Positions 36,690 to 45,273 of a DNA stretch of 64,000 nt are shown here, piece after piece; the stretch's first letter is position 1, and each line of letters starts with the position of its first letter. The DNA is from Duganella sp. CF517 (GTDB lineage Bacteria > Pseudomonadota > Gammaproteobacteria > Burkholderiales > Burkholderiaceae_D), in contig NZ_FODC01000001.1 of NCBI RefSeq assembly GCF_900110275.1, positions 845,198 to 909,197 of the forward strand, in the 5' to 3' direction. Under the pieces are notes generated by a model, which saw nothing but the letters and a program-made list of their open reading frames with translations, ran no database searches and was not told the DNA's origin. A program made the position numbers and the translations under genes.

Positions 36690-37907
36690 CTAACGACGTT
36701 GCATTTTCGGCAGCAACACGGTCAGCACGCCGAGCAACGGCAAATACGAACACAGCTTGTAGACGTAGGCGATGCCGGCCACATCGGCCAGGTGGCCCAT
36801 GGCGGCGGCGCCGATGCCGCTGACGCCGAACATCAGGCCGAAGAAGATACCGGCGATCATGCCGACCTTGCCCGGCATCAGTTCCTGCGCGAACACCACG
36901 ATGGCGGAGAACGCCGACGAGATGACGAAGCCGATGACCACGCTCAGGATCGCGGTCCACAACAGGTCGACGTACGGCAGCATCAACGTGAACGGCGCGG
37001 CGCCGAGGATCGACATCCAGATCACCCGCTTGCGGCCGATGCGGTCGCCGATCGGACCGCCCATGAAGGTGCCGGCCGCCACCGCCGCCAGGAACAGGAA
37101 CAGATACATCTGCGCCGACGCCACCGACAAGCCGAATTTTTCGATCAGATAGAACGTGTAGTAGCTCGTCAGGCTCGACATGTAGATGTACTTGGAGAAC
37201 ACCAGCAGCGCCAGCACCGCCAGCGCGCCGATCACGCGCCCTTGCGACAGCGGCGATGGCGCCGCCGCGGCGGCCTTGCGCGGCAAGCCGGCCAGGTGGT
37301 CGCGGTGCCAGCCGCTCACGCGCACCAGCACCGCGATCGCCGCCACCACCAGCAGCGCGAACCAGGCGATATTGCCCTGCCCCCGGCCGACGATGATGCC
37401 GGCGGCCAGCAGCGGCCCGAGCGCCGAGCCGATATTGCCGCCCACCTGGAACAGCGATTGCGCGAAGCCGAAGCGGCCGCCGGAGGCCAGGCGCGCCACC
37501 CGCGAAGCCTCGGGATGGAAGGTCGACGAACCGATGCCGATCAGCGCCGCCGCCACCAGCAGCGCGCCGAAGCTGGCGGCGATCGCCATCAGCAGCACGC
37601 CGGCCAGCGTGGCGCACATCCCCAGCGGCAGCAGGAACGGCATCGGCTTGCGGTCCGTGTACAGCCCGATCCACGGTTGCAGCAGCGACGCGGTGCACTG
37701 GAACACCAGGGTGATCAGGCCAACCTGCGTGAAGTTGAGGCCGAACTGCGCCTTGAGCATCGGATAGATCGACGGCAGCATGGCCTGGGTCAGGTCGTTA
37801 AGCAGATGGACCAGCGCGACGGCGCCGAGGATGCCCATGACGGTTTGGCCGTGCGGGCGGAGCGTGGGTGCGGGCGTCCGCGCGCCGGCGGAGGTGGTGG
37901 AAGTCAT
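36690..37907 (-). CDS. MFS transporter, fosmidomycin-resistance (Fsr) type, 405 aa
   Basis: Efflux-type MFS protein of the Fsr branch: GAVALVHLLNDLTQAMLPSI at the N-terminus, GLYTDRKPMPFLLPLGM as the helix 2-3 loop, GSSTFHPEASRVARLASGG as the conserved helix-4/5 block. Twelve hydrophobic segments fit. Start at 37907 after AAGGCGA, replacing a longer frame that reads into the divergent promoter region. Paired with the AraC gene at 37983 across 75 bases. Substrate inference (antibiotic or metabolite export) comes from the family only. Confidence 0.9.
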   Translation of the reverse strand: MTSTTSAGARTPAPTLRPHGQTVMGILGAVALVHLLNDLTQAMLPSIYPMLKAQFGLNFTQVGLITLVFQCTASLLQPWIGLYTDRKPMPFLLPLGMCATLAGVLLMAIAASFGALLVAAALIGIGSSTFHPEASRVARLASGGRFGFAQSLFQVGGNIGSALGPLLAAGIIVGRGQGNIAWFALLVVAAIAVLVRVSGWHRDHLAGLPRKAAAAAPSPLSQGRVIGALAVLALLVFSKYIYMSSLTSYYTFYLIEKFGLSVASAQMYLFLFLAAVAAGTFMGGPIGDRIGRKRVIWMSILGAAPFTLMLPYVDLLWTAILSVVIGFVISSAFSAIVVFAQELMPGKVGMIAGIFFGLMFGVSGIGAAAMGHLADVAGIAYVYKLCSYLPLLGVLTVLLPKMQRR

Positions 37908-37982
37908 CGTGTCGCCTTGAGTGTCGAAGCTGCCAGTGTATGATGGCTCCCACCGCCACATATTCCATTTTTCGTCGACCAA

Positions 37983-38798
37983 GTGACAAAATCACCGCCA
38001 TCCCCCGCCCGCAGCAGCGACCATCGCGACTACCAGCGGGTGCCGCGCGTGGTCACCGCCATGGCGCGCGACGCCGGCCATGGCGTGTCGGCCAAGCCGC
38101 ACAGCCACGAGCGCGCGCAGCTGCTGTACGCCACCGAAGGCCTGATGCGCGTGCAGACCGAATTCGGCGTGTGGATACTGCCGCCGCGCCGCGCGCTGAT
38201 GATACCGCCCGGCGTGGTGCACCACTGGACCTCGATCGGCAAGGTGACGATGCGGACCATCTACATCGAGGCCGGCGCGGCGACCGCGTTCGGCGACGAC
38301 TGCCGGGTGATCGAAGTGAGCCCGTTGCTGCGCGAGCTGATACTGGCGCTGCTGGCGGAACCGGTCGAATATCCGCTGCCGGGGCGCGGCGAGCATCTGG
38401 CGTTGCTGATCCTGTCGGAGCTGGCAACGGCGGAGACGGTGCCGATGGCGATCCCGTGGCCGCGCGACCGCCGCCTGCTGGCGGTGTGCGCCGCCATCAT
38501 GGACGATCCCGGCGGCAAGCGCACGATCGAGGATTGGGCGGCCGACGTCGGCGCCAGCGCGCGCACCCTGATCCGCCTGTTCCCGAAGGAGACCGGCCTG
38601 CACTACCGCCAGTGGCTACAGCAGGTGCACCTGGCCGAGGCCTTCGGCCGCCTGGCGCGCGGACAAGGCGTGGGCGAGATCGCGGCGGCATTGGGCTACG
38701 CCAGTCCGAGCGCCTTCAGCGCCATGTTCCGCCGCATCCTCGGCAAAACGCCGCAGCATTACCTCACCGAGTGGCGCGCGCCGCTGCAGTCGGCGTGA
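37983..38798 (+). CDS. AraC-family transcriptional regulator with cupin domain, 271 aa
   Basis: Same design as the regulator at 7546: cupin domain (about 35-115, with KPHSHERAQLLYATEGLM and ILPPRRALMIPPGVVHHW) and C-terminal AraC helix-turn-helix (about 170-265, with IAAALGYASPSAFSAMFRR and LGKTPQHYL). Probably controls the divergent Fsr-type exporter. Start is GTG at 37983 without a clear Shine-Dalgarno; an internal ATG at about 38061 would clip the cupin, so the GTG is preferred. Confidence 0.87.
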   Translation: MTKSPPSPARSSDHRDYQRVPRVVTAMARDAGHGVSAKPHSHERAQLLYATEGLMRVQTEFGVWILPPRRALMIPPGVVHHWTSIGKVTMRTIYIEAGAATAFGDDCRVIEVSPLLRELILALLAEPVEYPLPGRGEHLALLILSELATAETVPMAIPWPRDRRLLAVCAAIMDDPGGKRTIEDWAADVGASARTLIRLFPKETGLHYRQWLQQVHLAEAFGRLARGQGVGEIAAALGYASPSAFSAMFRRILGKTPQHYLTEWRAPLQSA

Positions 38799-38869
38799 CG
38801 GCTTTAAAAGAAGGATAATGCGATGGATAATGCGGCACCAACAAGTTTAAAGATTAAAAGGGAAGATCA

Positions 38870-39619
38870 ATGCGGAAGTTAATCGCGGAGCTGCGCAGGC
38901 TTTATTTACCCGACGAAGGCCGCTACGGCGACGCCGACCTGGAACCGCACCTGCGCGGCGAACGGACCATGAGCGTCGATCTGGCCAACGGCGAAGGCCT
39001 GGCGCGGGCGCTGATGATCGAATTCCGCAAGCTGCCAGACGAAGGCCACTGGAGCCAGTTGTGCGAGACCGCCAACGCGCTGCAAACGGAGCTGGGACTG
39101 CCCGCGCCGGCGGTGAGCGTGTCGGGCGGCGACAGCTACGGCCTGTGGCTGTCGCTCGACACGCCGGTGCCGGCGGCGCGGCTGCGGCAGCTGAAAGCCT
39201 TGCTGCACCAGGCTTACTTCGCGCAGCAGGAAATCGACACGGACAAATCGGTGGTCGAGCTGCCGCCATGCCTGCACCAGGCCAGCGGCCTGTGGGCCGC
39301 GTTCATCAATCCGGGCATGGGGGCGTCGTTCGCCGACGATCTGGGGCTGGACATGCAACCGCCGGTCGGTGCGCAAACGGCCTTCCTGGAGGGGCTGCGC
39401 GGAATGACCGCAAAGGAGTTCGAGCACGCGCTCGAAGTGCTTGGCCGGCGCGCCGGCGCCGACACCGGAAGCGCGGCGACAGCGGCACCCGCGGCGGCGG
39501 CGCCGGCCAACACCAGCGCCACGGCGGCCGGCCTGCTGCTCAAGGACGCCAGCATCGAAGACATCGTGCGGCATCTGCAAGAACGCAATATCGAACCGAC
39601 CTTCCGCTTCCTCAACTAG
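38870..39619 (+). CDS. Protein of unknown function, 249 aa
   Basis: No domain recognised. Residues 1-185 look globular, with alternating helices and strands, e.g. MSVDLANGEGLARALMIEF, VSVSGGDSYGLWLSLDTP and GLWAAFINPGMGASFADDLG, similar in feel to substrate-binding or regulatory alpha/beta proteins. Residues 195-225 are Ala/Thr low complexity, and the last 25 (LLLKDASIEDIVRHLQERNI) form a terminal helix. No signal peptide. Start after GGGAAG. Between the AraC gene and a convergent amidase. Confidence 0.68.
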   Translation: MRKLIAELRRLYLPDEGRYGDADLEPHLRGERTMSVDLANGEGLARALMIEFRKLPDEGHWSQLCETANALQTELGLPAPAVSVSGGDSYGLWLSLDTPVPAARLRQLKALLHQAYFAQQEIDTDKSVVELPPCLHQASGLWAAFINPGMGASFADDLGLDMQPPVGAQTAFLEGLRGMTAKEFEHALEVLGRRAGADTGSAATAAPAAAAPANTSATAAGLLLKDASIEDIVRHLQERNIEPTFRFLN

Positions 39620-39634
39620 CGCCCGGGCCCGCCC

Positions 39635-41233
39635 CTATCTCACCGCCAGCGACACGCTGGGCGGGAACTGCGGCGCGCGCCGGTGCAAGGTGGCCTGCTC
39701 GTACGAATAGGCCATGCGGATCAGCGCCGCGTCGCTGTAGGCGGCGCCGACGAACGACAGCCCGACCGGCAAGCCATGCACATAGCCCGCCGGCACGGTG
39801 ATGTGCGGATAGCCCGCCACCGCCGCCGGCGACGAAAAGCTGCCGGTGAAACGATCGCCGTTGACGAAGTCCGTCAGCCACGCCGGGCCGCCGGTGGGCG
39901 CCACCAGCGCGTCCAGCCGGTGCTCGCGCATCACGCGGTCGATGCCCTCGGCGCGCGCGTAACGGTGGTTGTTGGCCAGCGCCTCGCGGTAGGCCGGCGT
40001 GTCCAGCCCACCCTTTTGCTGCGCGCGTTCCATCTGCTCCTGGCCGAAGTAAGGCAGCTCCTGCTGGCGGTGTTTTTGATTGAAGGCGATGATATCGGCC
40101 ATGTTGGCCACCGACGCGTTGGGCGCGTACTCTTTCAGGTAGGCGGCCAGGTCGGCCTTGAACTCGTAGAGCATCACCTCGGTCTCGCTGTCGCCGTACT
40201 TGTTCGCGTTCGGCAGCTCGGTATCGATCAGCACCGCGCCCTGCGCGCGCAGTTCGGCCAGCGCTTTTTCGATGACGGCGTCGACGGCGTCGTTCTCGCC
40301 GAAGAAGTTGCGCGCCACGCCGATGCGCGCGCCTTCCAGCCCGCCCGTGCGCAGCGACGCCAGGTAGTCGCCGCCCTTGCCCGCGCCCTCCCTGGTGATC
40401 GGGTCCTTCGGATCGACGCCGCAGATCGCCGCCAGCATCAGCGCGGCGTCGGCCACGCTGCGCGCCATCGGACCGGCCGTGTCCTGCGAGTGGGCGATCG
40501 GGATGATGCCGCTGCGGCTGACCAGTCCCAAGGTCGGCTTGATGCCCACCAGGCCGCAGATCGACGCCGGCGAGACGATCGAGCCGTCGGTTTCGGTGCC
40601 CACCGCCAGCGTGGCCAGGCCGGCGGCGATGGCGGCGCCGGAACCGGAGCTCGAGCCGCTGCAATTGCGGTCGAGCGAATATGGATTCAACGTCAGTCCG
40701 CCGCGCGCGCTCCAGCCGCTGACCGAATGCGTCGAACGCATATTGGCCCACTCGCTCAAATTGGTCTTGCCGATGATGACGGCGCCGGCCGCGCGCAGTT
40801 GCGCGGCCACGTGGGCGTCGCGCGCGGCCCGCACGTTCGACAACGCCAGCGAACCGGCGGTGGTGCTCATGCGGTCGCCGGTGGCGATATTGTCTTTTAA
40901 CAGGACCGGGATGCCGTGCAGCGGTCCGCGCACGCGCTTCAGATGCCGCTCGCGGTCCATCTCGAGCGCGATCTTGAGCGCCTCCGGATTGATTTCGATG
41001 ATGGCGTTGATGCGCGGGCCGGCCTTGTCGATGGTGCGGATGCGCGCCAGGTATTGCGACGTCAGCGCGTGCGAGGTCAGCTTGCCGGCCTCCATCATCT
41101 GCTGCTGCTCGCGCACGCCGGCATCGAGGATGCCGCCGGCATGCTTGCCGGCCGCCGCGGGCGCGGCCTGGGCCCCGGTGGCGCCGGCGGCGCCCGCCGC
41201 CACGCCGATTCGAACAAACTGCCTGCGATCCAT
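39635..41233 (-). CDS. Tat-signal amidase, amidase signature family, 532 aa
   Basis: Amidase signature enzyme hydrolysing C-N amide bonds, with the Ser-cisSer-Lys triad: Lys in PVLLKDNIATGDRMS, Ser in NCSGSSSGSGAAIAAGL and Ser in TETDGSIVSPAS. N-terminus MDRRQFVRIGVAAGAAGATG is a twin-arginine signal (RRQFV), with cleavage likely in the Ala-rich run after residue 25. So a periplasmic amidase of the imidase/enantiomer-selective amidase type. Start at 41233 after GAGGA; the upstream TTG frame start is unlikely. Substrate unknown. Confidence 0.9.
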   Translation of the reverse strand: MDRRQFVRIGVAAGAAGATGAQAAPAAAGKHAGGILDAGVREQQQMMEAGKLTSHALTSQYLARIRTIDKAGPRINAIIEINPEALKIALEMDRERHLKRVRGPLHGIPVLLKDNIATGDRMSTTAGSLALSNVRAARDAHVAAQLRAAGAVIIGKTNLSEWANMRSTHSVSGWSARGGLTLNPYSLDRNCSGSSSGSGAAIAAGLATLAVGTETDGSIVSPASICGLVGIKPTLGLVSRSGIIPIAHSQDTAGPMARSVADAALMLAAICGVDPKDPITREGAGKGGDYLASLRTGGLEGARIGVARNFFGENDAVDAVIEKALAELRAQGAVLIDTELPNANKYGDSETEVMLYEFKADLAAYLKEYAPNASVANMADIIAFNQKHRQQELPYFGQEQMERAQQKGGLDTPAYREALANNHRYARAEGIDRVMREHRLDALVAPTGGPAWLTDFVNGDRFTGSFSSPAAVAGYPHITVPAGYVHGLPVGLSFVGAAYSDAALIRMAYSYEQATLHRRAPQFPPSVSLAVR

Positions 41234-41383
41234 ACCGTCCTCGTGAATGGTGATCCCGACGATCCGGCGATCGCCGCCACGCAAAATTTGTTGCGTCGCA
41301 TTAATATATCAGCGCGTTGTCACCACCACCACAAAAATTACTTCTATTTCAGCAATTAATTGCAATTGGCACACGTTTAGACG

Positions 41384-41421
41384 TAAAAAAAGCACGCCGG
41401 CTGCCGCAGGCGTGCTTTTTT
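41384..41421 (-). terminator. Bidirectional terminator downstream of efp
   Basis: AGCACGCC (41391-41398) pairs with GGCGTGCT (41409-41416), flanked by A7 and T6, so it can end transcripts in either direction. A second hairpin (ATCGCCGA/TCGGCGAT, 41430-41448) follows before the efp stop. Confidence 0.85.
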
Positions 41422-41477
41422 GCCACAACATCGCCGATGTTCGGCGATGATCGCGGCTTAATTTCGAACCGTCACAC

Positions 41478-42053
41478 TTAGTTGCGAACGATGCGCTTGT
41501 ATTCGTTGGTGCGGGTGTCGATCTCGATGACGTCGTCCTGGCTCACGAACAGCGGCACTTGAACCGTGTGCTGCTTCGATTCGATGGCGTTTTCGATCTT
41601 GGCTTCCTTCAGGACGTTGCCCGAAGTGTTGCCCTTGACCGCAGGCTCCGAGTACACGATCTGGCGCGCGATGGTGGTCGGCAGTTCGACCGAGATCGCC
41701 TTGCCGTCGTAGAACACGGCTTCGCATTCCATACCGTCTTTCAGGTAGTTCAGCGCTTCGCCCAGGTTCTCTTCTTCGATTTCATACTGTTCGTAGTCGG
41801 CGTCCATGAAGACGTACAGCGGATCGGCGAAGTACGAGTAGGTCACCGGCTTTTTGTCCAGCACGACCACGTCGAACTTGTCGTCGCCGCGGAAGACGTT
41901 TTCCAGCGGGCTGTTGGTCAGAAGATTCTTCATCTTCCATTTGTACGTGAAGCCCGTGCGGCTCGAACCGTTGACATCGGAGCGCAGCACGATGAATGGT
42001 TTGCCTTCGACCATGATGATATTGCCAACACGAATTTCTTTTGCAGGTTTCAT
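41478..42053 (-). CDS. efp: Elongation factor P with arginine-32, 191 aa
   Basis: Rescues ribosomes stalled at polyproline. Three beta domains as in EF-P. The tip of domain I reads NGSSRTGF, with Arg at position 32 in place of the lysine of E. coli (Lys34). This is the EarP-type EF-P whose Arg32 is rhamnosylated, and earP lies 130 bases upstream in the same direction. Sequence and neighbour agree. A bidirectional terminator follows. Confidence 0.97.
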   Translation of the reverse strand: MKPAKEIRVGNIIMVEGKPFIVLRSDVNGSSRTGFTYKWKMKNLLTNSPLENVFRGDDKFDVVVLDKKPVTYSYFADPLYVFMDADYEQYEIEEENLGEALNYLKDGMECEAVFYDGKAISVELPTTIARQIVYSEPAVKGNTSGNVLKEAKIENAIESKQHTVQVPLFVSQDDVIEIDTRTNEYKRIVRN

Positions 42054-42183
42054 AGGGAGTGTACGTAAAAAGTAGGTTGCGTAAAAATCATCTGTCGCCG
42101 GGCCAAAAGCCGTCAGCTCACGGTTGATCCAGTAAAAATGTGCGAGATTAACCCGGCATTATACCCGGCTTTTCCCGCGCCGC

Positions 42184-43335
42184 CTATCTCAAGCTGGCGG
42201 CAAAACGCATCAGGTTGGCGGCCAGATCGCCATTGGCCAACATCTGTTGCCGCCACTCTTGCGCCCGCGCGGCCATTTGCGGCATCTCCGCGCGCAAGGC
42301 GGGCCAGCTGTCCGCATCGCCCTCCTGCCCGGCCGCCGTCGGCGCGCCGTTCCAGTCCAGCGAAAAGCGCTCCAGCGCCGGCAGCGCGCCCGCGTAGCGC
42401 CGCAGGAAGGCGCGCAACTTCTTGTGGTGCAGATTTTCATCCTGCGGATAGATGTGCCAGACGAACGGCTTGCCGGCCCACTGCGCGCGCACGAACGAAT
42501 CCTCGCCGCGCACGAAGTTCAGGTCGCAGGCCCACAACAGTTTGTCGTAGTCGGGTTGCGGCACGAACGGCAGCACCCGCACCGTCAGCGCGCCTTGCGT
42601 GGCCGCCGCGCCGACGGTGGCCGCCGCGCCGATGAACGCTTGCACCGCCCCGGCGGCCACGCCTTCGGGCACCAGGCAAACGACGGCCTCGCCGCCCTCG
42701 CGCCAGGCGTCGAACAACGCCGCGACCGGCGCGTGCGGATAGCAGAACAGCGAGACCTTGGTCGCGGCCCGCTCGCGCTCGGTCACGCCCAGCCCGGCCA
42801 GGAACGCCGCCATCGCCGCCGGGTCCGACTGGAACGCCAGCCGCTCGGGCTCGAGCGCCGCCTCGCGCAGCAGGCCGCCGGTTTTGTCGGTGAAGCCGGG
42901 GAAGAAGAAATGCTTGGTCAGCGGCAGACGCGGATGCGGCGACGTCAGCCGGTGGCAGCCCTCGACCCACTCCTCCGCCGTCAAGCCTTCCAGGTTGAAC
43001 CAGACCGGACGCGGCGTGCATTCGGCCATCGCGGCGATGTAGCCGGGCGGAATGTCGCAGGCGAAGAACTCGATGACGATGTCGGCCACGTCGGCGGCGC
43101 CGTAGACGCCGTCCTGGCCGCGCCAGTGGCGCACCGTGACGCCGTCGATCGACTGGCTGTCGGCGGCGGTGGCCACCTGCGGGCACAGGCGCCGGAAGCT
43201 GGGCAGGTCGTCCACCCACAGCCGCACGTCGAGCGCGTGTTCGCGCCGCAGCTGGCGGGCCAGACGCCAGCAAATGCCGATGTCGCCGTAGTTGTCGACG
43301 ACACGGCAAAAGAGATCGAGACTGCGCAAGGACAT
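42184..43335 (-). CDS. earP: EF-P arginine-32 rhamnosyltransferase EarP, 383 aa
   Basis: Inverting GT-B glycosyltransferase that moves rhamnose from dTDP-rhamnose to Arg32 of EF-P. Diagnostic parts: N-terminal DLFCRVVDNYGDIGICWRLA (catalytic Asp and acceptor loop), PVWFNLEGLTAEEWVEG, PLTKHFFFPGFTDKTGGLLRE and the nucleotide-binding LNFVRGEDSFVRAQWAGKPFVW. Start at 43335, where the family begins, not the upstream TTG-type starts. Followed by efp, the usual pair in betaproteobacteria. Confidence 0.95.
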   Translation of the reverse strand: MSLRSLDLFCRVVDNYGDIGICWRLARQLRREHALDVRLWVDDLPSFRRLCPQVATAADSQSIDGVTVRHWRGQDGVYGAADVADIVIEFFACDIPPGYIAAMAECTPRPVWFNLEGLTAEEWVEGCHRLTSPHPRLPLTKHFFFPGFTDKTGGLLREAALEPERLAFQSDPAAMAAFLAGLGVTERERAATKVSLFCYPHAPVAALFDAWREGGEAVVCLVPEGVAAGAVQAFIGAAATVGAAATQGALTVRVLPFVPQPDYDKLLWACDLNFVRGEDSFVRAQWAGKPFVWHIYPQDENLHHKKLRAFLRRYAGALPALERFSLDWNGAPTAAGQEGDADSWPALRAEMPQMAARAQEWRQQMLANGDLAANLMRFAASLR

Positions 43336-43453
43336 GGTGTGGTGGCGGTTTACAAACGAGGCTGGATGATACCTGATTAACGTGAGAGGACAACCAAGAA
43401 TACCAAAACTTCCTTTCCCGCCGCGGGTCCAATTCGTTCCAGCCCAGGGCCGC

Positions 43454-43513
43454 CGCCACACGACCGCCACACGACCTTGCGGAACGAACGAGAACAATAA
43501 ACGAGAACAATAA
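43454..43513. repeat. Two short tandem duplications upstream of the glycine-zipper gene
   Basis: CGCCACACGAC occurs twice in tandem (43454-43464, 43465-43475), then ACGAGAACAATAA twice (43488-43500, 43501-43513). They lie between the divergent earP and the gene at 43588, 75-135 bases before its start, where operators would sit. Confidence 0.7.
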
Positions 43514-43587
43514 AAGGTGGCGGCGGGTGGCGGCGCGCTGGTGCTGGACCCGCGATCCACAACATGAACCAATAACAAGGAGATGTC

Positions 43588-44877
43588 ATGAATGAGTTTC
43601 AACAATACTATGGACAGCAACTAGCGCCGCAACAACTCGGGCCGATGGGACAGATCGGGCAGATGGGCGGCCTCGCGCCCAGCGGCTTCCTCGGCGGCAT
43701 GTTCGGCGCCCCGCTCGGTGGCCTGATCGGGCGCGGCATCGGCGGCCTGTTCGGCAACGCCAAGCTGGGCAACCAGATCGGCCAGGTGGCCGGCGGCATC
43801 GGCGGCTCCTTCCTGCCGCTGGGCGCCGATCCGGTCAGCGCCGCCTATGCGCAGCAACAACAGCTGCAACAGCTGCAACAGCAATTACAGCAGCAACAGA
43901 TGATGCAGCAGGCAGGCATGCAGCAGCCGGGCGACCTGTCGGCGCAGGGCTGGTTCGGCAACCTCGTCAAGCAGGTGGCGCGGCCGCTGGGCGGCGCCAT
44001 CGGCGGCGCGTTCGGTAACGCCGGCATCGGCAACACCATCGGCGGCATCGCCGGCCAGCTGGGCGGCATGCTGCCGTTCGGCGCCGACCCGGTGTCGCAA
44101 GCCTACGCACAGCAGGCGCAGCAAGAGGCGCAGTTGCAGCAACTGCAGCAACTGCAGCAGCAAGGCCTGGCGCCGCAAGGCTGGTTCGGCAACCTGGTCA
44201 AGCAAGTGGCGCGGCCGCTGGGCGGCGCTATCGGTGGCGCCTTTGGCAACGCCGGCATCGGCAACACCATCGGCGGCATCGCCGGCCAGTTGGGCGGCAT
44301 GCTGCCGTTCGGTGCCGATCCGGTGTCGCAAGCCTATGCGCAACAGGCGCAACAAGAGGCGCAAATGCAACTGCAAAGCCTGGTCGGGCCGACGCCTGGC
44401 GTCGGCAGCGGCTGGCTGGGCAACCTGTGGCGCAACCGGCTGTCCAACCACTTCAACGCGCCCCACCCCGGCTACCCGCGCATCGGCAGCCAGCCCATCG
44501 GGCAAACGCCGAATCTGCTGCCGTTCGGCGCCGATCCGATGGCGCAAGCCTACGCGCTGCAGGAAGCCCAGATGCAGCAGCTGCAGCAGCTGCAGGATGG
44601 GCAGGGACTGACGCCGCAAGGCGGCTGGTTCGGCAACCTGATCAAGAACGTCGCCCAGCCGTTGGGCGGCGCCATTGGCGGGGCGTTCGGCAACGCGGGA
44701 CTGGGCAACACCATCGGCGGCATCGCCGGCCAACTGGGCGGCATGCTGCCGTTCGGCGCCGACCCGGTCACGGCCGCTTACGCCCAGCAAGCCGCGCAGC
44801 AGGCCCAACTGGCCCAGTTGGCCCAGCAGCAAGGCGGTAACGGCGCGATGTACGGCGGTCAGCAAACGCTGCACTGA
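43588..44877 (+). CDS. Glycine-zipper/Gln-rich repeat protein of unknown function, 429 aa
   Basis: Built from five repeats of about 55-60 residues at roughly 36-90, 121-178, 198-255, 275-328 (degenerate) and 346-402. Each has GWFGNLVKQVARPLGG, a glycine zipper (GAIGGAFGNAGIGNTIGGIA), then GGMLPFGADPVSQAYAQQ, and is joined by Gln/Leu-rich linkers. Repeats 2 and 3 are nearly identical in protein but differ at many synonymous sites in DNA, which argues for selection rather than recent duplication. No signal peptide. Glycine zippers often pack in membranes or oligomers. First gene of a set with the 96-residue protein and the subtilase; strong AAGGAG site. Function unknown. Confidence 0.85.
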   Translation: MNEFQQYYGQQLAPQQLGPMGQIGQMGGLAPSGFLGGMFGAPLGGLIGRGIGGLFGNAKLGNQIGQVAGGIGGSFLPLGADPVSAAYAQQQQLQQLQQQLQQQQMMQQAGMQQPGDLSAQGWFGNLVKQVARPLGGAIGGAFGNAGIGNTIGGIAGQLGGMLPFGADPVSQAYAQQAQQEAQLQQLQQLQQQGLAPQGWFGNLVKQVARPLGGAIGGAFGNAGIGNTIGGIAGQLGGMLPFGADPVSQAYAQQAQQEAQMQLQSLVGPTPGVGSGWLGNLWRNRLSNHFNAPHPGYPRIGSQPIGQTPNLLPFGADPMAQAYALQEAQMQQLQQLQDGQGLTPQGGWFGNLIKNVAQPLGGAIGGAFGNAGLGNTIGGIAGQLGGMLPFGADPVTAAYAQQAAQQAQLAQLAQQQGGNGAMYGGQQTLH

Positions 44878-44971
44878 TGCGTTACTGCGACGCCGAGGCG
44901 ACGGCGCCGCACGCCGTCCTTTGCCCTTCGACGGCCGCGGCCGCGAAGGGCGCTGCTTTGAGGAGAAACCC

Positions 44972-45262
44972 ATGAGCCACGCGCTCACCGCGCCAGGCAA
45001 GGCCAGGTATTTGATCCACGCCGCCGGCGGCACGCCGCTGACGGACTTTCTGGCGTTGGCCGAGACCGATCCCGACATCACGGTGGTCGATCTGATCGGC
45101 CCGCACGGACAGCCGCACACCGCCGTTCTGGAAATCAGCGCGGCCACCGCGCAACGGCTACGGCGGCAGTTCAGCGACGCCAGCGCCCCCACCCACCAAT
45201 TGACGATAGAACCGGACCGCCCGCTGTCGATGTTCGGCAGCGGCGCGGCCGGTCCGATTTGA
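44972..45262 (+). CDS. 96-aa protein resembling the pro-region of the adjacent subtilase (possible I9-type inhibitor)
   Basis: No known name. By eye it aligns with residues 105-198 of the downstream protease: ARYLI with KQYVV, ITVVDLIGP (36-44) with IEVVDTVGP (141-149), VLEISAATAQRLRRQ with VLVARMTEQKAALLHQ, and LTIEPDRPLSMF (77-88) with LLVEHDQHLTLM (187-198), with modest gaps. Pattern, size and strand order fit an inhibitor-I9/subtilisin pro-peptide fold. I infer a trans-acting inhibitor or folding chaperone. AGGAG site; the protease starts 11 bases after its stop. Confidence 0.75.
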   Translation: MSHALTAPGKARYLIHAAGGTPLTDFLALAETDPDITVVDLIGPHGQPHTAVLEISAATAQRLRRQFSDASAPTHQLTIEPDRPLSMFGSGAAGPI

Positions 45263-45273
45263 AAGGAATTCCC

